A stretch of DNA of 64,000 nucleotides. It comes from Marinitoga sp. 1197 (lineage in GTDB: Bacteria; Thermotogota; Thermotogae; Petrotogales; Petrotogaceae). This document shows positions 33,811-42,709 of this stretch, piece after piece. The DNA lies in contig NZ_AZAY01000023.1 of NCBI RefSeq assembly GCF_001021165.1, positions 62,001 to 126,000 of the forward strand, read 5' to 3'. The notes under the pieces were generated by a model. The model was not told where the DNA came from. It ran no database searches and saw only the letters and a program-made list of their open reading frames with translations. Position 1 is the first letter of the stretch. Every line of letters starts with the position of its first letter. A program made the translations under genes and the position numbers.

Positions 33811-34995
33811 TTATATTTCCTCCTTTATTTTAATTTTATGATTCATTTTTAACTTTTTAATTTTTAAGTAAAACTTGTTTTCTGGAGTAATTTCTCCAAT
33901 ATGCGTATCCATATTTTTTACATTAATTCCGTATTTTTTTAATTGTTTAACTTTATCTGGATTATTTGTCATTAAAATAATATTTTTAATATTTAATGAT
34001 TTTAATATTTGAGCAGCTATAGCATAATCTCTATTATCGGCTGGCATTCCAATTTTTAAATTAGCTTCTACTGTATCCAAACCATTATCTTGTAATTTAT
34101 ATGCTTTTATTTTATTAGTAATACCAATATCTCTTCCTTCCTGTCTTAAATATATTATTAATCCACTACCTATATTATTTATTTTTTGCATGGCTAAATG
34201 TAATTGGCTACCACAATCGCATTTTTTTGAATTTAATACGTCGCCAGTTACACATTCTGAATGAATTCTAACTAATAAAGGGTTATTATTTAAATTGCCT
34301 TTATATATTGCAAAATGTTCTTTTTTATCAAAATTATTTTCAAAACCAATAATTTTAAAGTTTCCAAATTTTGTAGGTAGTTTGGCTTCTGTAATAGGTT
34401 TAACATATAAGTTGTTTTTTACTGTTTCAATAACTATATCTTCTACAGAAATTATAGGTATTTTGAATTTTTTAGATAATGATTTTATGTAATTAAAGTT
34501 ATGGGAGTTTCCATTTTCATCTAAAATTTCGATTAAAGCTGCGAAAGGTTTAAATCCTAATAGTTTCATTAATTCAACGGAACTTTCAGTATGTCCTTTT
34601 CTTTTATTAATACCGATGCTTCCTAAAAGTTGAACATGACCAGGATATTTATAGTCATTTATAGTAGTGTTTTCTGTAATAGATTTTATAGTCTTTGCAC
34701 GCTCATATGAAGAAATTCCTGTTACATTTTTTTTATGATCAATAGTTATGAAATAATTTGTATTTAATGCATCCATATTGTTAGATGGAAGTTTAAAAAA
34801 ACCTTTTTGGATAAGATAAATTTCTTCAGCTGCTAAGCATAATAATCCCTTTCCTTGAGATACCATGAAATTAATAATATCGCTATTTGCTAATTCTGCT
34901 GGAAAAATAAAGTCAGCTTCTATTTCTTTTTTTTCATCCCAAATAATTATTGGTTTGCTTGATTCGAAAGTTTTAATTATATTTTTTTTATCCAT
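33811..34995 (-). CDS. ribBA: Bifunctional DHBP synthase / GTP cyclohydrolase II
   Basis: About 394 residues from ATG 34995 with GGGAGGAG upstream. The N-terminal RibB part forms 3,4-dihydroxy-2-butanone-4-phosphate (IEADFIFPAELANSD and KRKGHTESSVELMKLLG). The C-terminal RibA part opens GTP (ARIHSECVTGD-type segment, here VRIHSECVTGDVLNSKKCDC, with the zinc cysteines). The longer frame to 35097 runs into the riboswitch terminator and is not used. It is the first riboflavin gene and is controlled by the FMN riboswitch. Confidence 0.96.
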   Translation of the reverse strand: MDKKNIIKTFESSKPIIIWDEKKEIEADFIFPAELANSDIINFMVSQGKGLLCLAAEEIYLIQKGFFKLPSNNMDALNTNYFITIDHKKNVTGISSYERAKTIKSITENTTINDYKYPGHVQLLGSIGINKRKGHTESSVELMKLLGFKPFAALIEILDENGNSHNFNYIKSLSKKFKIPIISVEDIVIETVKNNLYVKPITEAKLPTKFGNFKIIGFENNFDKKEHFAIYKGNLNNNPLLVRIHSECVTGDVLNSKKCDCGSQLHLAMQKINNIGSGLIIYLRQEGRDIGITNKIKAYKLQDNGLDTVEANLKIGMPADNRDYAIAAQILKSLNIKNIILMTNNPDKVKQLKKYGINVKNMDTHIGEITPENKFYLKIKKLKMNHKIKIKEEI

Positions 34996-35012
34996 AAATT
35001 CTCCTCCCAATA

Positions 35013-35040
35013 ACAAAATTGCCCTGGATTTCTCCAGGGC
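35013..35040 (-). terminator. Riboswitch expression-platform terminator
   Basis: GCCCTGG/CCAGGGC (35021-35040) is followed on the minus strand by AATTTTGTT. It lies between the FMN aptamer and the ribBA ATG, as expected for transcription-control riboswitches. Confidence 0.88.
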
Positions 35041-35125
35041 ATGATTTTTTATTACTATTGGCATATATATCAATAGAGATATCACTGTAATATACAAATA
35101 ATAAATCTAAGTATATGCCTTTGTT

Positions 35126-35246
35126 CTCCTCCCATCCAGACTTTAACTGTCGGCTCTGGAATTTCACCAGATCAACCTTAATAGCATTTATTAAGGCTCG
35201 CGGGCTTTCACCGCCGGTCGGGAATTTCACCCTGCCCCGGAGAATA
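35126..35246 (-). ncRNA. FMN riboswitch (RFN element)
   Basis: On the minus strand the conserved RFN blocks appear in order: CGGGGCAGGGTGAAATTCCC, ACCGGCGGTGAAAGCCCGCG, GATCTGGTGAAATTCCAGAG, CCGACAGTTAAAGTCTGGAT, then GGGAGGAG. The variable stem (around 35184-35196) is CTTAATA/TATTAAG-like. It binds FMN and turns off the riboflavin operon through the downstream terminator. Confidence 0.97.
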
Positions 35247-35260
35247 TTCACTTCTTATGG

Positions 35261-35289
35261 ATTATATCATATAATTATGAAAAAAACAA
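35261..35289 (-). promoter_or_regulatory. Promoter of riboflavin operon
   Basis: On the minus strand TTGTTT (-35, 35289-35284) and TATAAT (-10, 35266-35261) are 17 nt apart. The start near 35254 is just before the aptamer. The -35 overlaps the T-run of the upstream GH65 terminator. Confidence 0.7.
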
Positions 35290-35307
35290 CCTCATGTGAG
35301 GTTGTTT
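35284..35307 (-). terminator. GH65 gene terminator containing the stop codon
   Basis: AAACAACCTCA/TGAGGTTGTTT is followed by a T-run on the minus strand. The GH65 stop codon (35292-35294) is inside the stem. Confidence 0.88.
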
Positions 35308-37523
35308 AATGTTGCAGTAAGGGAGGGCAGTTCTTTTATATCAAATGAATTTTGGGTGATTTTAATATTTAATAATTTGTTTTTATAAATAATGTTAAAT
35401 TCTAGACTTTTCCAATGTTCAGGTATCCAGGGATTAAAAGTAATTTGTTCCTTATTATCAATATACATTCCACCAAACCCATAAATTATAGATTGCCAGG
35501 TTCCACCAGCGCTTGCAGCATGTAATCCAAAGGCTGTATTTCCTTGATTATTTTCCAAATCGACTAAAGCTGTTCTCATAAAATATTCATAGGCTTTAGA
35601 GTGATTACCTATTGCCAATCCCATTATTGCATACATACTGGGGCTTAAAGAGGATTTATGCATGGTTCTTTTTTCATAATATTCAAAATTTACCTTTTTT
35701 GTTTCAAAATCAAAATCTTCTGGTAACAAATGCATTAGCATTAGAACATCAGCTTGCTTAATTAACTGGTATTTATTTAAATTAGATAAATCGATACCTT
35801 CAGGCCATTCTGGCATATTTTTCTCATTGTATTTACTAATTGTGAAATCTTCAAGTTTAAAATAATTTTCGAATTGTTCAATTAAGTGAGAAGATTTATT
35901 CCATGGAATATATAATTTTTCAGCTACATCTTTCCATATTCTTAACTCACTGTTTGTCAAATTTATTTTTTTTATTATTTTTAAATAATTTTCTGGAAAT
36001 TTTTGTTTTAGTATATTTAAATATTCAAAAGCTTTTTCTATATTCCATTTAGCCAAATAATTCGTGTAAAAATTATTATTAACATGTTCGTGAAATTCAT
36101 CTGGCCCAATAACATTATTAATTTCATATCTATCTTTTTCATTATTATATTCAGCTCTTGAAGCCCAAAATCTTGCTGTCTCAAAAAAAATTTCTGCACC
36201 ATAATTTACAAAAAATTCCCAATCATCAGTAGCTCTAAGATATTCTCTTATTGCGTAAGCAATGTCAGCTGTTATATGATATTCTATATCACCAGTCCAT
36301 ATTCGCACTTTGTTCCCATAATAATCCTCACCCCATTTTGGAGTCTCTTCCTGTCCGTTATCAGCAGATTCCCATGGATATTGGGCACCTCTATATCCAT
36401 TTTTCAAGGCATTTTCTCTTGCTTTATCAAGAGTGTGATATCTATACATTAAAAATGATTTGGCTGCTTTTGGATATTCATATATATAAAATGGGAGCAT
36501 GTATATTTCAGTGTCCCAAAAAACATGACCTTTATACCCTTCACCGTGCAATCCTTTAGCTCCAATACTAACCAATTCATCTTCAGGATTTGCGAGAGAA
36601 AGTAACGAAAAAATATTGTATCGTAAGGATTTATCAGCCTTTTCATCACCAACAATTTTTATATCAGCAATTTTCCATAATTCTTTAAATTTTTCATAAT
36701 GATTTTTAAGTAGATTTTCAAAACCAATTTTTTTTGCTTTATTAATTTCTTTAATATTTTTATTAAATAAATCATTATGTCTTTTGGAGTCCAAAATGCT
36801 TGTATAAATGTTTATAGTATGACTTTCACCAACTTTTAAGTCAATATCAATAGATTGAGAAATAAAGTCGATGAAATTTCTTGAAGTTTTTGTAAAAGTG
36901 CTTTTTGTTTCTATGGTTGATAATATTCCAATTTTATTTTTTTCGTCTTTTGTCCATGCTTCTACATATATATAATCCTCTGATAAGATATGATTGTTTA
37001 GATAGTAGTGCTTCACGCGGTCTTTAGGGTGTTTTGTTGAATTATAAGTTCTACCATCGATAAATGTTTCTATTGTTATTCTGTCGCTAAAATTTTCTGA
37101 AGTTATAGTATAAGTCATTAAAGCTAAATTTTTTTTATCCATACTTAAAAATCTGTAACCTTCAATTTTCATTATTCTTCCTTTTTTATCTTTTAATCTC
37201 ATTTTTTTGTATAAAATTCCTTGTTTCATATCCAGTATCCTTTTAAATTCTAATATATTGCACTCAAATGGATTTAAATATTCATATTTTATATAAAGTC
37301 TTAATCCCCAGAAATAAGGGAAATTAACTAATTCCTTGACAGATGCTTCTGATTTATCAAAAATACCTGCAACATAAGTTCCAGGAGTTTCATTATAAAA
37401 TAGATCTTCGTAAGTGCCTCTAACACCCAAGTAACCATTAGACAGTGTAAAAATAGTTTCTTTTACAGGAGAAATTTCAAAAATATTTTCTTCAAGTAGC
37501 CATTTTTTTTCAGATAAAATCAT
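35292..37523 (-). CDS. GH65 disaccharide phosphorylase
   Basis: A 743-residue family GH65 enzyme, which phosphorolyses alpha-linked glucobioses (maltose, trehalose, kojibiose, nigerose) to beta-glucose-1-phosphate plus glucose. Barrel motifs: KGLHGEGYKGHVFWDTEIYM (about 340-360) and YPWESADNGQEETP. The general acid Glu is in VIGPDEFHEHVNNNFYTNYL. A C-terminal beta-sandwich ends with the terminator-embedded stop. It overlaps pgmB by 4 nt, which supports beta-glucose-1-phosphate as product. The linkage preference (kojibiose-like or maltose-like) cannot be fixed by eye. Confidence 0.93.
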   Translation of the reverse strand: MILSEKKWLLEENIFEISPVKETIFTLSNGYLGVRGTYEDLFYNETPGTYVAGIFDKSEASVKELVNFPYFWGLRLYIKYEYLNPFECNILEFKRILDMKQGILYKKMRLKDKKGRIMKIEGYRFLSMDKKNLALMTYTITSENFSDRITIETFIDGRTYNSTKHPKDRVKHYYLNNHILSEDYIYVEAWTKDEKNKIGILSTIETKSTFTKTSRNFIDFISQSIDIDLKVGESHTINIYTSILDSKRHNDLFNKNIKEINKAKKIGFENLLKNHYEKFKELWKIADIKIVGDEKADKSLRYNIFSLLSLANPEDELVSIGAKGLHGEGYKGHVFWDTEIYMLPFYIYEYPKAAKSFLMYRYHTLDKARENALKNGYRGAQYPWESADNGQEETPKWGEDYYGNKVRIWTGDIEYHITADIAYAIREYLRATDDWEFFVNYGAEIFFETARFWASRAEYNNEKDRYEINNVIGPDEFHEHVNNNFYTNYLAKWNIEKAFEYLNILKQKFPENYLKIIKKINLTNSELRIWKDVAEKLYIPWNKSSHLIEQFENYFKLEDFTISKYNEKNMPEWPEGIDLSNLNKYQLIKQADVLMLMHLLPEDFDFETKKVNFEYYEKRTMHKSSLSPSMYAIMGLAIGNHSKAYEYFMRTALVDLENNQGNTAFGLHAASAGGTWQSIIYGFGGMYIDNKEQITFNPWIPEHWKSLEFNIIYKNKLLNIKITQNSFDIKELPSLTATLNNLT

Positions 37524-38179
37524 ATTTTTGCCTCCTGTAATAAAATATTTAGTTTTTCAATATTTAATTCATTTAATGATTTTACAACTAGATTTGCATG
37601 TGACAATTCTATTTCATTCCCATGTCGGGCTATTCCAATAGTAACCATTCCAGCATTTATTCCAGCATTTATTCCTTCAATAGCATCTTCAATTACTATG
37701 CAATTTTGAAATTTAGTATTTAATCTTTTAGAAGCTATTAAAAAAATTTCCGGATCAGGTTTTCCGTGTTTAAAATCATATCCTGTTATAACATCATCAA
37801 ATAAATTATAAATATTTAATGACTGTAAAATTTTTTTTGTATTTTTACTTGAAGAGGCAACGGCGATTTTTATAGAATTTTTCTTTAATAAGTTTATTAA
37901 ATATAAAGCATCATCAAATATTTTTGGCGGATGATTTTCAATGAGATTTAAAAAATATTTTTGTTTTTCTTCGGCCATACTATTTAAAACTTCATCATTT
38001 TCATTTGATGCAATTGATGCTATACCTTTTATTCTCGGTTTTCCATCGACCTTTTCTTTGTAAATATTAAAGTTGAATTCATATCCATGATTTTTAAACA
38101 TTTTTTCCCATGCTTTGTAATGTAAAGGAACTGTATCTGTAATTACACCATCCATATCAAAGATAACAGCTTCTAACAT
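37520..38179 (-). CDS. pgmB: Beta-phosphoglucomutase
   Basis: A 219-residue HAD-family enzyme that converts beta-glucose-1-phosphate to glucose-6-phosphate. The nucleophile motif is FDMDGVITDTVPLHYKAWEK with Asp8 and Asp10. The cap domain carries the DGKPRIKGI loop (here KVDGKPRIKGIAS). VASSSKNTKKIL and IVIEDAIEGINAGINAGM complete the HAD signature. Its gene overlaps GH65 by 4 nt, so the pair feeds disaccharide carbon into glycolysis. Confidence 0.95.
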   Translation of the reverse strand: MLEAVIFDMDGVITDTVPLHYKAWEKMFKNHGYEFNFNIYKEKVDGKPRIKGIASIASNENDEVLNSMAEEKQKYFLNLIENHPPKIFDDALYLINLLKKNSIKIAVASSSKNTKKILQSLNIYNLFDDVITGYDFKHGKPDPEIFLIASKRLNTKFQNCIVIEDAIEGINAGINAGMVTIGIARHGNEIELSHANLVVKSLNELNIEKLNILLQEAKI

Positions 38180-38189
38180 ATTATTCCTC

Positions 38190-39077
38190 CTAACCTTTTA
38201 TTGCAGCTGCTTTTCCTGATTCTACAAATTGATTTTGGAAAGATAAAAAGATAATTATCATAGGTATTGTCATTAAAATAGATGCTGCCATCATATATTG
38301 CCAAAAAGTATAATAAGATGTTTTGAAAAAGTTTAATCCCATAGTTAATGTATACATCGTTTTATCAGAGGTAATTATTAGTGGCCACATAAAATCGTTC
38401 CAGGCGCCTAAAAAAGTATAAATTGCAAGTGCAGTCATAGCAGGTTTGGCATTTGGCAATACTATAGTAAAAAATGTTTTAATAATTCCTGCTCCATCAA
38501 TTCTTGCAGCTTCTTCTAATTCTCTTGGAAAATTTAAAAAAAATTGCCTCATTAAAAATAATCCAAATACACCTGTTAATTTAGGTAATATTAAACCTGT
38601 ATAGGTGTTTACCAGGCCAAATTTAACCATTAAATTATATTGAGGAATCATTACAACCTGAAAGGGCACCATCATTGTTGCCAGAAATAAAGAAAACCAG
38701 AAATTTTTTAGTGGAAATTTTAAACGCGCAAAAGCATATCCTCCAAGAGTATCTAAAATTAAGTGACCAAATGTCAAAGCAACAGCGTAAAAAATAGTAT
38801 TTAATATCCATCGACTATATAAAGGGACTACTTCAAAAATTTTTTTATAATTTTCAAATGTAGCATTAGTTCCGAATACTTGAGGCGGAATTTTAAAAAG
38901 ATTTATTTTTGGAGGCCATTGCATAATATCAATACCAAATCTTTCACCGGTATCTGGATTTATTCCGTTTAAAGGGGTTATAGAAATTAAAAATGCCCAA
39001 AAAAAAGGAAATAAAGAAATTAAAGCGTATATTATTAATACAGTGTAGGAGATAATTTTTGCATATTTATAACTCAT
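38190..39077 (-). CDS. Sugar ABC transporter permease, MalG type
   Basis: A 295-residue CUT1 permease with six predicted helices. The EAA motif is EAARIDGAGIIKTFFTIVLP (about residues 188-207). It carries a ~30-residue periplasmic insertion after helix 1 (PLNGINPDTGERFGIDIMQW). It is in one operon with the MalF-type permease (9 nt upstream) and pgmB/GH65, so it should import the disaccharide those enzymes use. Confidence 0.93.
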   Translation of the reverse strand: MSYKYAKIISYTVLIIYALISLFPFFWAFLISITPLNGINPDTGERFGIDIMQWPPKINLFKIPPQVFGTNATFENYKKIFEVVPLYSRWILNTIFYAVALTFGHLILDTLGGYAFARLKFPLKNFWFSLFLATMMVPFQVVMIPQYNLMVKFGLVNTYTGLILPKLTGVFGLFLMRQFFLNFPRELEEAARIDGAGIIKTFFTIVLPNAKPAMTALAIYTFLGAWNDFMWPLIITSDKTMYTLTMGLNFFKTSYYTFWQYMMAASILMTIPMIIIFLSFQNQFVESGKAAAIKG

Positions 39078-39086
39078 AATTTCACC

Positions 39087-40244
39087 TCAATATTCTTCTC
39101 GAATGAACTTTCTCTGTAAGAAAGTTATTGTTAAAATAATTGAAAATAATATTAATGCCAATGCAGAAGCATAACCCATATTTCCATATTCAAATGCATT
39201 TTTATAAATATAATAAGATATAGTTATATTTCTCATGTTTTTTATCAAAAAATAGATTTGATCAAAAACTTGCATCGTTCCAATTGTTCCCATTATCATT
39301 ACAAATAATATTTGTGGGCGCAACATGGGAATAGTTATTTTCCAAAAAATTTTAGATGAGGAAGCGCCGTCAATTCTTGCGGCCTCATATATTGAGACAG
39401 GGATATCCTGTAAACCAGCTAAAAAAGTAATCATAAAATAACCTGCAGTGGTCCAGATATTCATAACCATAATAGCTGGTAATGCTGTATTTGGATTTTC
39501 CAACCATGCAATAGGCTGAAATCCGAATAAAGACAAAAATCTATTTAAAATTCCCGGACGCGAATATAACATCCAGAAAATCATTGATATCGCAGCTGAA
39601 GAAGTAATTGATGGTATGAAAAATGTTGCTTTGAAAAATTTTACACCTTTTATTTTAGAATTTGCTGCTACGGCTAAAACTATTGCTAATAATGTTTGAA
39701 CTGGAACAACTATAATAGAATAAAAAAAAGCATTAAATAAAGATATTTTAAAATATTGGTCTTTGAACATACGTTTAAAATTTTCAAAACCCAAAAAATT
39801 TGGAATATATTTTTTAAACGAAGATGCACCTTTATCCAGATAAATAGACATGAATTGAGAAATTTTCATTTCTTTATTTAACTTACCAGAAATAAAGTCA
39901 TTTAATAACTTATTAGTATTAAAATATTTTTTTATTATTTCTTCTTTTTTTTCATCCAAATTTATTCCAACGTCAGATTTTATATATGTCATCAAATCAA
40001 AATTATTTTTAATTTCATTAATATTTTTTATCTCATTTTGGAACATTCCTAAATGAAATTCTAAAGTTTCCTGGGGATTAAATAGAACTTCCAAATTTCT
40101 TGCATTTAATGGATTGTAATCAGTAAAGCTATAATAAAATGCTGCAAATATCGGATATATTGTAAAAATTATTATTGATAGAATAATAGGCGAAGCAAAT
40201 AAATAACCGATTAAAGCTTCTTTTGTTTTCCATTGAACTTTCAT
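39087..40244 (-). CDS. Sugar ABC transporter permease, MalF type, with long periplasmic loop
   Basis: About 385 residues, longer than the usual ~300. After helix 1 there is a ~110-residue charged, mostly helical insertion (about residues 40-150, including GINLDEKKEEIIKKYFN and FLGFENFKRMF). It is comparable in position to the P2 loop of E. coli MalF that contacts the binding protein. The EAA motif EAARIDGASSSKIFWKITIP is near residue 285. ATG 40244 has GGTGAT upstream; an earlier ATG at 40259 overlaps that site. Confidence 0.9.
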   Translation of the reverse strand: MKVQWKTKEALIGYLFASPIILSIIIFTIYPIFAAFYYSFTDYNPLNARNLEVLFNPQETLEFHLGMFQNEIKNINEIKNNFDLMTYIKSDVGINLDEKKEEIIKKYFNTNKLLNDFISGKLNKEMKISQFMSIYLDKGASSFKKYIPNFLGFENFKRMFKDQYFKISLFNAFFYSIIVVPVQTLLAIVLAVAANSKIKGVKFFKATFFIPSITSSAAISMIFWMLYSRPGILNRFLSLFGFQPIAWLENPNTALPAIMVMNIWTTAGYFMITFLAGLQDIPVSIYEAARIDGASSSKIFWKITIPMLRPQILFVMIMGTIGTMQVFDQIYFLIKNMRNITISYYIYKNAFEYGNMGYASALALILFSIILTITFLQRKFIREEY

Positions 40245-40266
40245 AATAAATATCACCATCCTTTAA

Positions 40267-40294
40267 ATTTAAAGGGGGATATCCCCCTTTAAAT
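40267..40294 (-). terminator. Hairpin between binding protein and permease genes
   Basis: A perfect 28-bp palindrome with arms ATTTAAAGGGGGAT, touching the binding-protein stop codon. No long U-run follows, so it probably gives partial termination or mRNA stabilisation. Confidence 0.8.
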
Positions 40295-41508
40295 CATTGA
40301 CCACTAATCCATTGAGGATAATTCTTTTTAATCTGATTTAGAGCCTCATCTAATGTTATTTTATTGTAGAATAAATCTTTTAATCTAGAATTAATTTGAT
40401 CATTAGCAACAGAAAAAATCCCTGTAGGTGTTGGAACACTCCATGGATGAGCATATTCTGCACCTTTATAAAAAGGTATTTTCATAGGGTCTGTATCTTT
40501 AGAAGCTAAATCTTTTCTGGATGCAAGAACACCAGCTTTTTCAACAAAAATTTCTTGACCTCTTGTAACCAGAAATTTTAGTACTTCCCATGCTTCTTTT
40601 TTATGTTTTGATTCTTTATTTATAGACCATGAAACTGTATAAACCATAGTTGATTTTTTTATTAATGAAGGCATTTCAACAATACCCATTTTTTTATATA
40701 CATCAGGGTAAGATCCCTTTAAGAATCCCAATGTCCATGGTCCCGACATTCCCATAGCAACTTTTTCTTTTCCCAATGCTTCTCCAATCCAACCTGCTCC
40801 AACAGCTTGTGGCTCAAAAGCAACACCGTACTTTGTTACAAGGTCAATATAAAACTTGATTCCAAATCTGGAAGAAGGTTCATTTAGAGTAGTATTTAAA
40901 TTTTCGTCTACCAATCTACCATTAGCCCCTAAAATAAAAGGAATAACTCTGTTAAAATCTGCAGCTAAAACTAAAGGTGTTTTAAAACCTTTTCTTTTTA
41001 ACTGTAAAGCTTTATCCAATAAATCAAACCATGTATCATTATTAGTAGGATATGATACCCCATATTTATCAAAAATTTCTTTGTTAAAGTATAGAGCTAA
41101 AGTTGAGAAATCTTTTGCAATACCATAAATTCTGTTATTGAATTTAAATGCATCAACTAATGTAGAGAAATAATCATTTAAATCAAACTTGTCTTTTTTT
41201 ATATATAAGTCTAACGGTAATAAAACGTTTTTGGAAGCAAATTCTTGAAAAAAGTAAACATCAACATAAAAAATATCAGGAGCAGTTCCGGCAGATAAAC
41301 GTGTCTTTAAAGTTTCCAAATAATTTCCAGGAATTGGTTCCCAAACTACCTGGATATTGCTATGTGTTGAATTGAATTCTTTAACCCCCGCCTTAATAGC
41401 TGCTTCTTCATCAGGATTTCCAGGCCATCCTGAAATTTTAATAGTTGTTACTGCAAATAACGATGATACAATGAAAAATACCAATAATAAAGATAATACC
41501 TTTTTCAT
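40294..41508 (-). CDS. Disaccharide ABC transporter substrate-binding protein
   Basis: A 404-residue family 1 extracellular solute-binding protein. It has a signal peptide (MKKVLSLLLVFFIVSSLFA) and the first strand VTTIKISGWPGNPDEEAAIK. The GTAPDIFYVDVYFFQEFA and ISGPWTLGFLKG-like (here MGMSGPWTLGF) segments are typical of MalE-type binders. The nearby GH65 phosphorylase and beta-phosphoglucomutase point to an alpha-glucobiose ligand. A LacI-type operator lies just upstream (41531-41546). The start has AAGGAGG. Confidence 0.92.
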   Translation of the reverse strand: MKKVLSLLLVFFIVSSLFAVTTIKISGWPGNPDEEAAIKAGVKEFNSTHSNIQVVWEPIPGNYLETLKTRLSAGTAPDIFYVDVYFFQEFASKNVLLPLDLYIKKDKFDLNDYFSTLVDAFKFNNRIYGIAKDFSTLALYFNKEIFDKYGVSYPTNNDTWFDLLDKALQLKRKGFKTPLVLAADFNRVIPFILGANGRLVDENLNTTLNEPSSRFGIKFYIDLVTKYGVAFEPQAVGAGWIGEALGKEKVAMGMSGPWTLGFLKGSYPDVYKKMGIVEMPSLIKKSTMVYTVSWSINKESKHKKEAWEVLKFLVTRGQEIFVEKAGVLASRKDLASKDTDPMKIPFYKGAEYAHPWSVPTPTGIFSVANDQINSRLKDLFYNKITLDEALNQIKKNYPQWISGQ

Positions 41509-41530
41509 GAAAAAACCTCCTTTTAAAGTA

Positions 41531-41546
41531 ATGAAATCGATTACAT
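41531..41546. promoter_or_regulatory. LacI-type operator upstream of binding-protein gene
   Basis: ATGAAATCGATTACAT differs at one position from the perfect palindrome at 42547-42562. It lies between the regulator stop and the binding-protein ATG and would control a second promoter. Confidence 0.8.
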
Positions 41547-41564
41547 TTTTTTATAAACTAAAGT

Positions 41565-42533
41565 TCATTTTAAGAACCTTAGTGTACTTTCCCTTTTTGA
41601 TATTTCAACAGGAATAATAATACTTTTCACTTCTTTTCTTAAAGATAAATCATGAAGCATTTTTGCTGCGTTATATCCTACTTTATATATATTTTGATTA
41701 ATAGAAGTAATTTTTAATATTTTTGATGATGGTAAGTCATCAAATCCGATTAAAGGTAAATAATATTTTTTTTCATTCATATAATCATATACACCATAAG
41801 CCATTAAATCAGAACCACAAAAGATACCATCAAAATTTTTAAAATTTGCTTTTTTTATTATTTCATAACCAGATTTTCTGCTGAAATCACCGTATATTAT
41901 ATCGATATTCACATCAAAGTCTTTTTTCGCTTTTAATACTCCGTTTAAACGTTGATAAGTTACGGCTGGCCCTAAGTTACCGCTAATGTATAAGATATTT
42001 TTGCATCCAACTTCTTTTAAATGTTTAATTCCTAAGTATCCACCTAATTCATTATCTGGATCAACAAAATGAAAATTATTTTTATTGTTGCGTCCTATTA
42101 CAACGAAAGGAAATTTAATTGAATTAAAAAACTCAACTCTTTCATCATCATCTTCTAAATCTGTTATAAAAAAACCACCTACTAAATTGCTTCTAATTAA
42201 TTTTTTATACTGATCAATACAATGTTTATCAGAATGAGAATCAACAATTAATTTTAAACTATTATGAAAAAAATACTCTAAAATACCATTTAAAAAAGGA
42301 TTAGTATATGAATCATTTTTTGGCATTTCTGTTCTCAACATTAATATGCCAAATAAATTTGATGATCTTTTTCTTAATGATTTTGCACTGTAATCTGGTT
42401 CATAACCATATTTTTTTATAACTTTTAGTACCTTCATTTTTGTTTCTTCTCTAACTTTTTGAGAATTATTTATTACTCTTGAAACTGTTGCTACAGAAAC
42501 TCCAGCCAAAGAAGCTATGTCTTTTATGTTCAT
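41565..42533 (-). CDS. LacI-family regulator of the GH65 operon
   Basis: About 322 residues from ATG 42533. The helix-turn-helix is NIKDIASLAGVSVATVSRVI, and the hinge SAKSLRKRSSNLFGIL. A sugar-binding domain follows (PLIGFDDLPSSKILKITSIN). The longer frame to 42602 would overlap its own operator and lacks a ribosome site; GAGGTGAT precedes the chosen start. It probably binds the ATCGAT-centred palindromes at 42546-42563 and 41531-41546 and responds to the imported disaccharide or a product. Confidence 0.92.
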   Translation of the reverse strand: MNIKDIASLAGVSVATVSRVINNSQKVREETKMKVLKVIKKYGYEPDYSAKSLRKRSSNLFGILMLRTEMPKNDSYTNPFLNGILEYFFHNSLKLIVDSHSDKHCIDQYKKLIRSNLVGGFFITDLEDDDERVEFFNSIKFPFVVIGRNNKNNFHFVDPDNELGGYLGIKHLKEVGCKNILYISGNLGPAVTYQRLNGVLKAKKDFDVNIDIIYGDFSRKSGYEIIKKANFKNFDGIFCGSDLMAYGVYDYMNEKKYYLPLIGFDDLPSSKILKITSINQNIYKVGYNAAKMLHDLSLRKEVKSIIIPVEISKRESTLRFLK

Positions 42534-42545
42534 ATTATCACCTCG

Positions 42546-42563
42546 TATGTAATCGATTACATA
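42546..42563. promoter_or_regulatory. LacI-type operator of regulator gene
   Basis: Perfect 18-bp palindrome TATGTAATCGATTACATA, at the predicted transcription start, 8 nt downstream of the -10 on the minus strand. Confidence 0.88.
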
Positions 42564-42566
42564 AAT

Positions 42567-42572
42567 ATTATA
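42567..42572 (-). promoter_or_regulatory. -10 of regulator promoter
   Basis: Minus-strand TATAAT directly upstream of the palindrome. The -35 is not clear. Confidence 0.55.
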
Positions 42573-42680
42573 ACAAAAAAATAATAAAATCCAAATCACC
42601 ATATTTTATATTTGTTGGTTATGACAAATAATTAAATTTTATTAGCAATAATTAATTAAAAAAATTTAAAAAAAACTAAA

Positions 42681-42707
42681 AAAAACACCCTTCAAGGGTG
42701 TTTTTTT
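42681..42707 (-). terminator. Terminator of 42710 gene
   Basis: AAAAACACCC/GGGTGTTTTT with a 5-nt loop. Runs of A and T on both flanks make it usable in both directions. Confidence 0.85.
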
Positions 42708-42709
42708 AA

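Noticed and set aside
34996-35097. N-terminal extension of RibBA
   Set aside because: It reads through the riboswitch terminator hairpin. The conserved RibB start follows ATG 34995.
34988-35251. 87-codon ORF across the FMN riboswitch
   Set aside because: The sequence is the conserved RFN aptamer and expression platform, which explains its composition fully.
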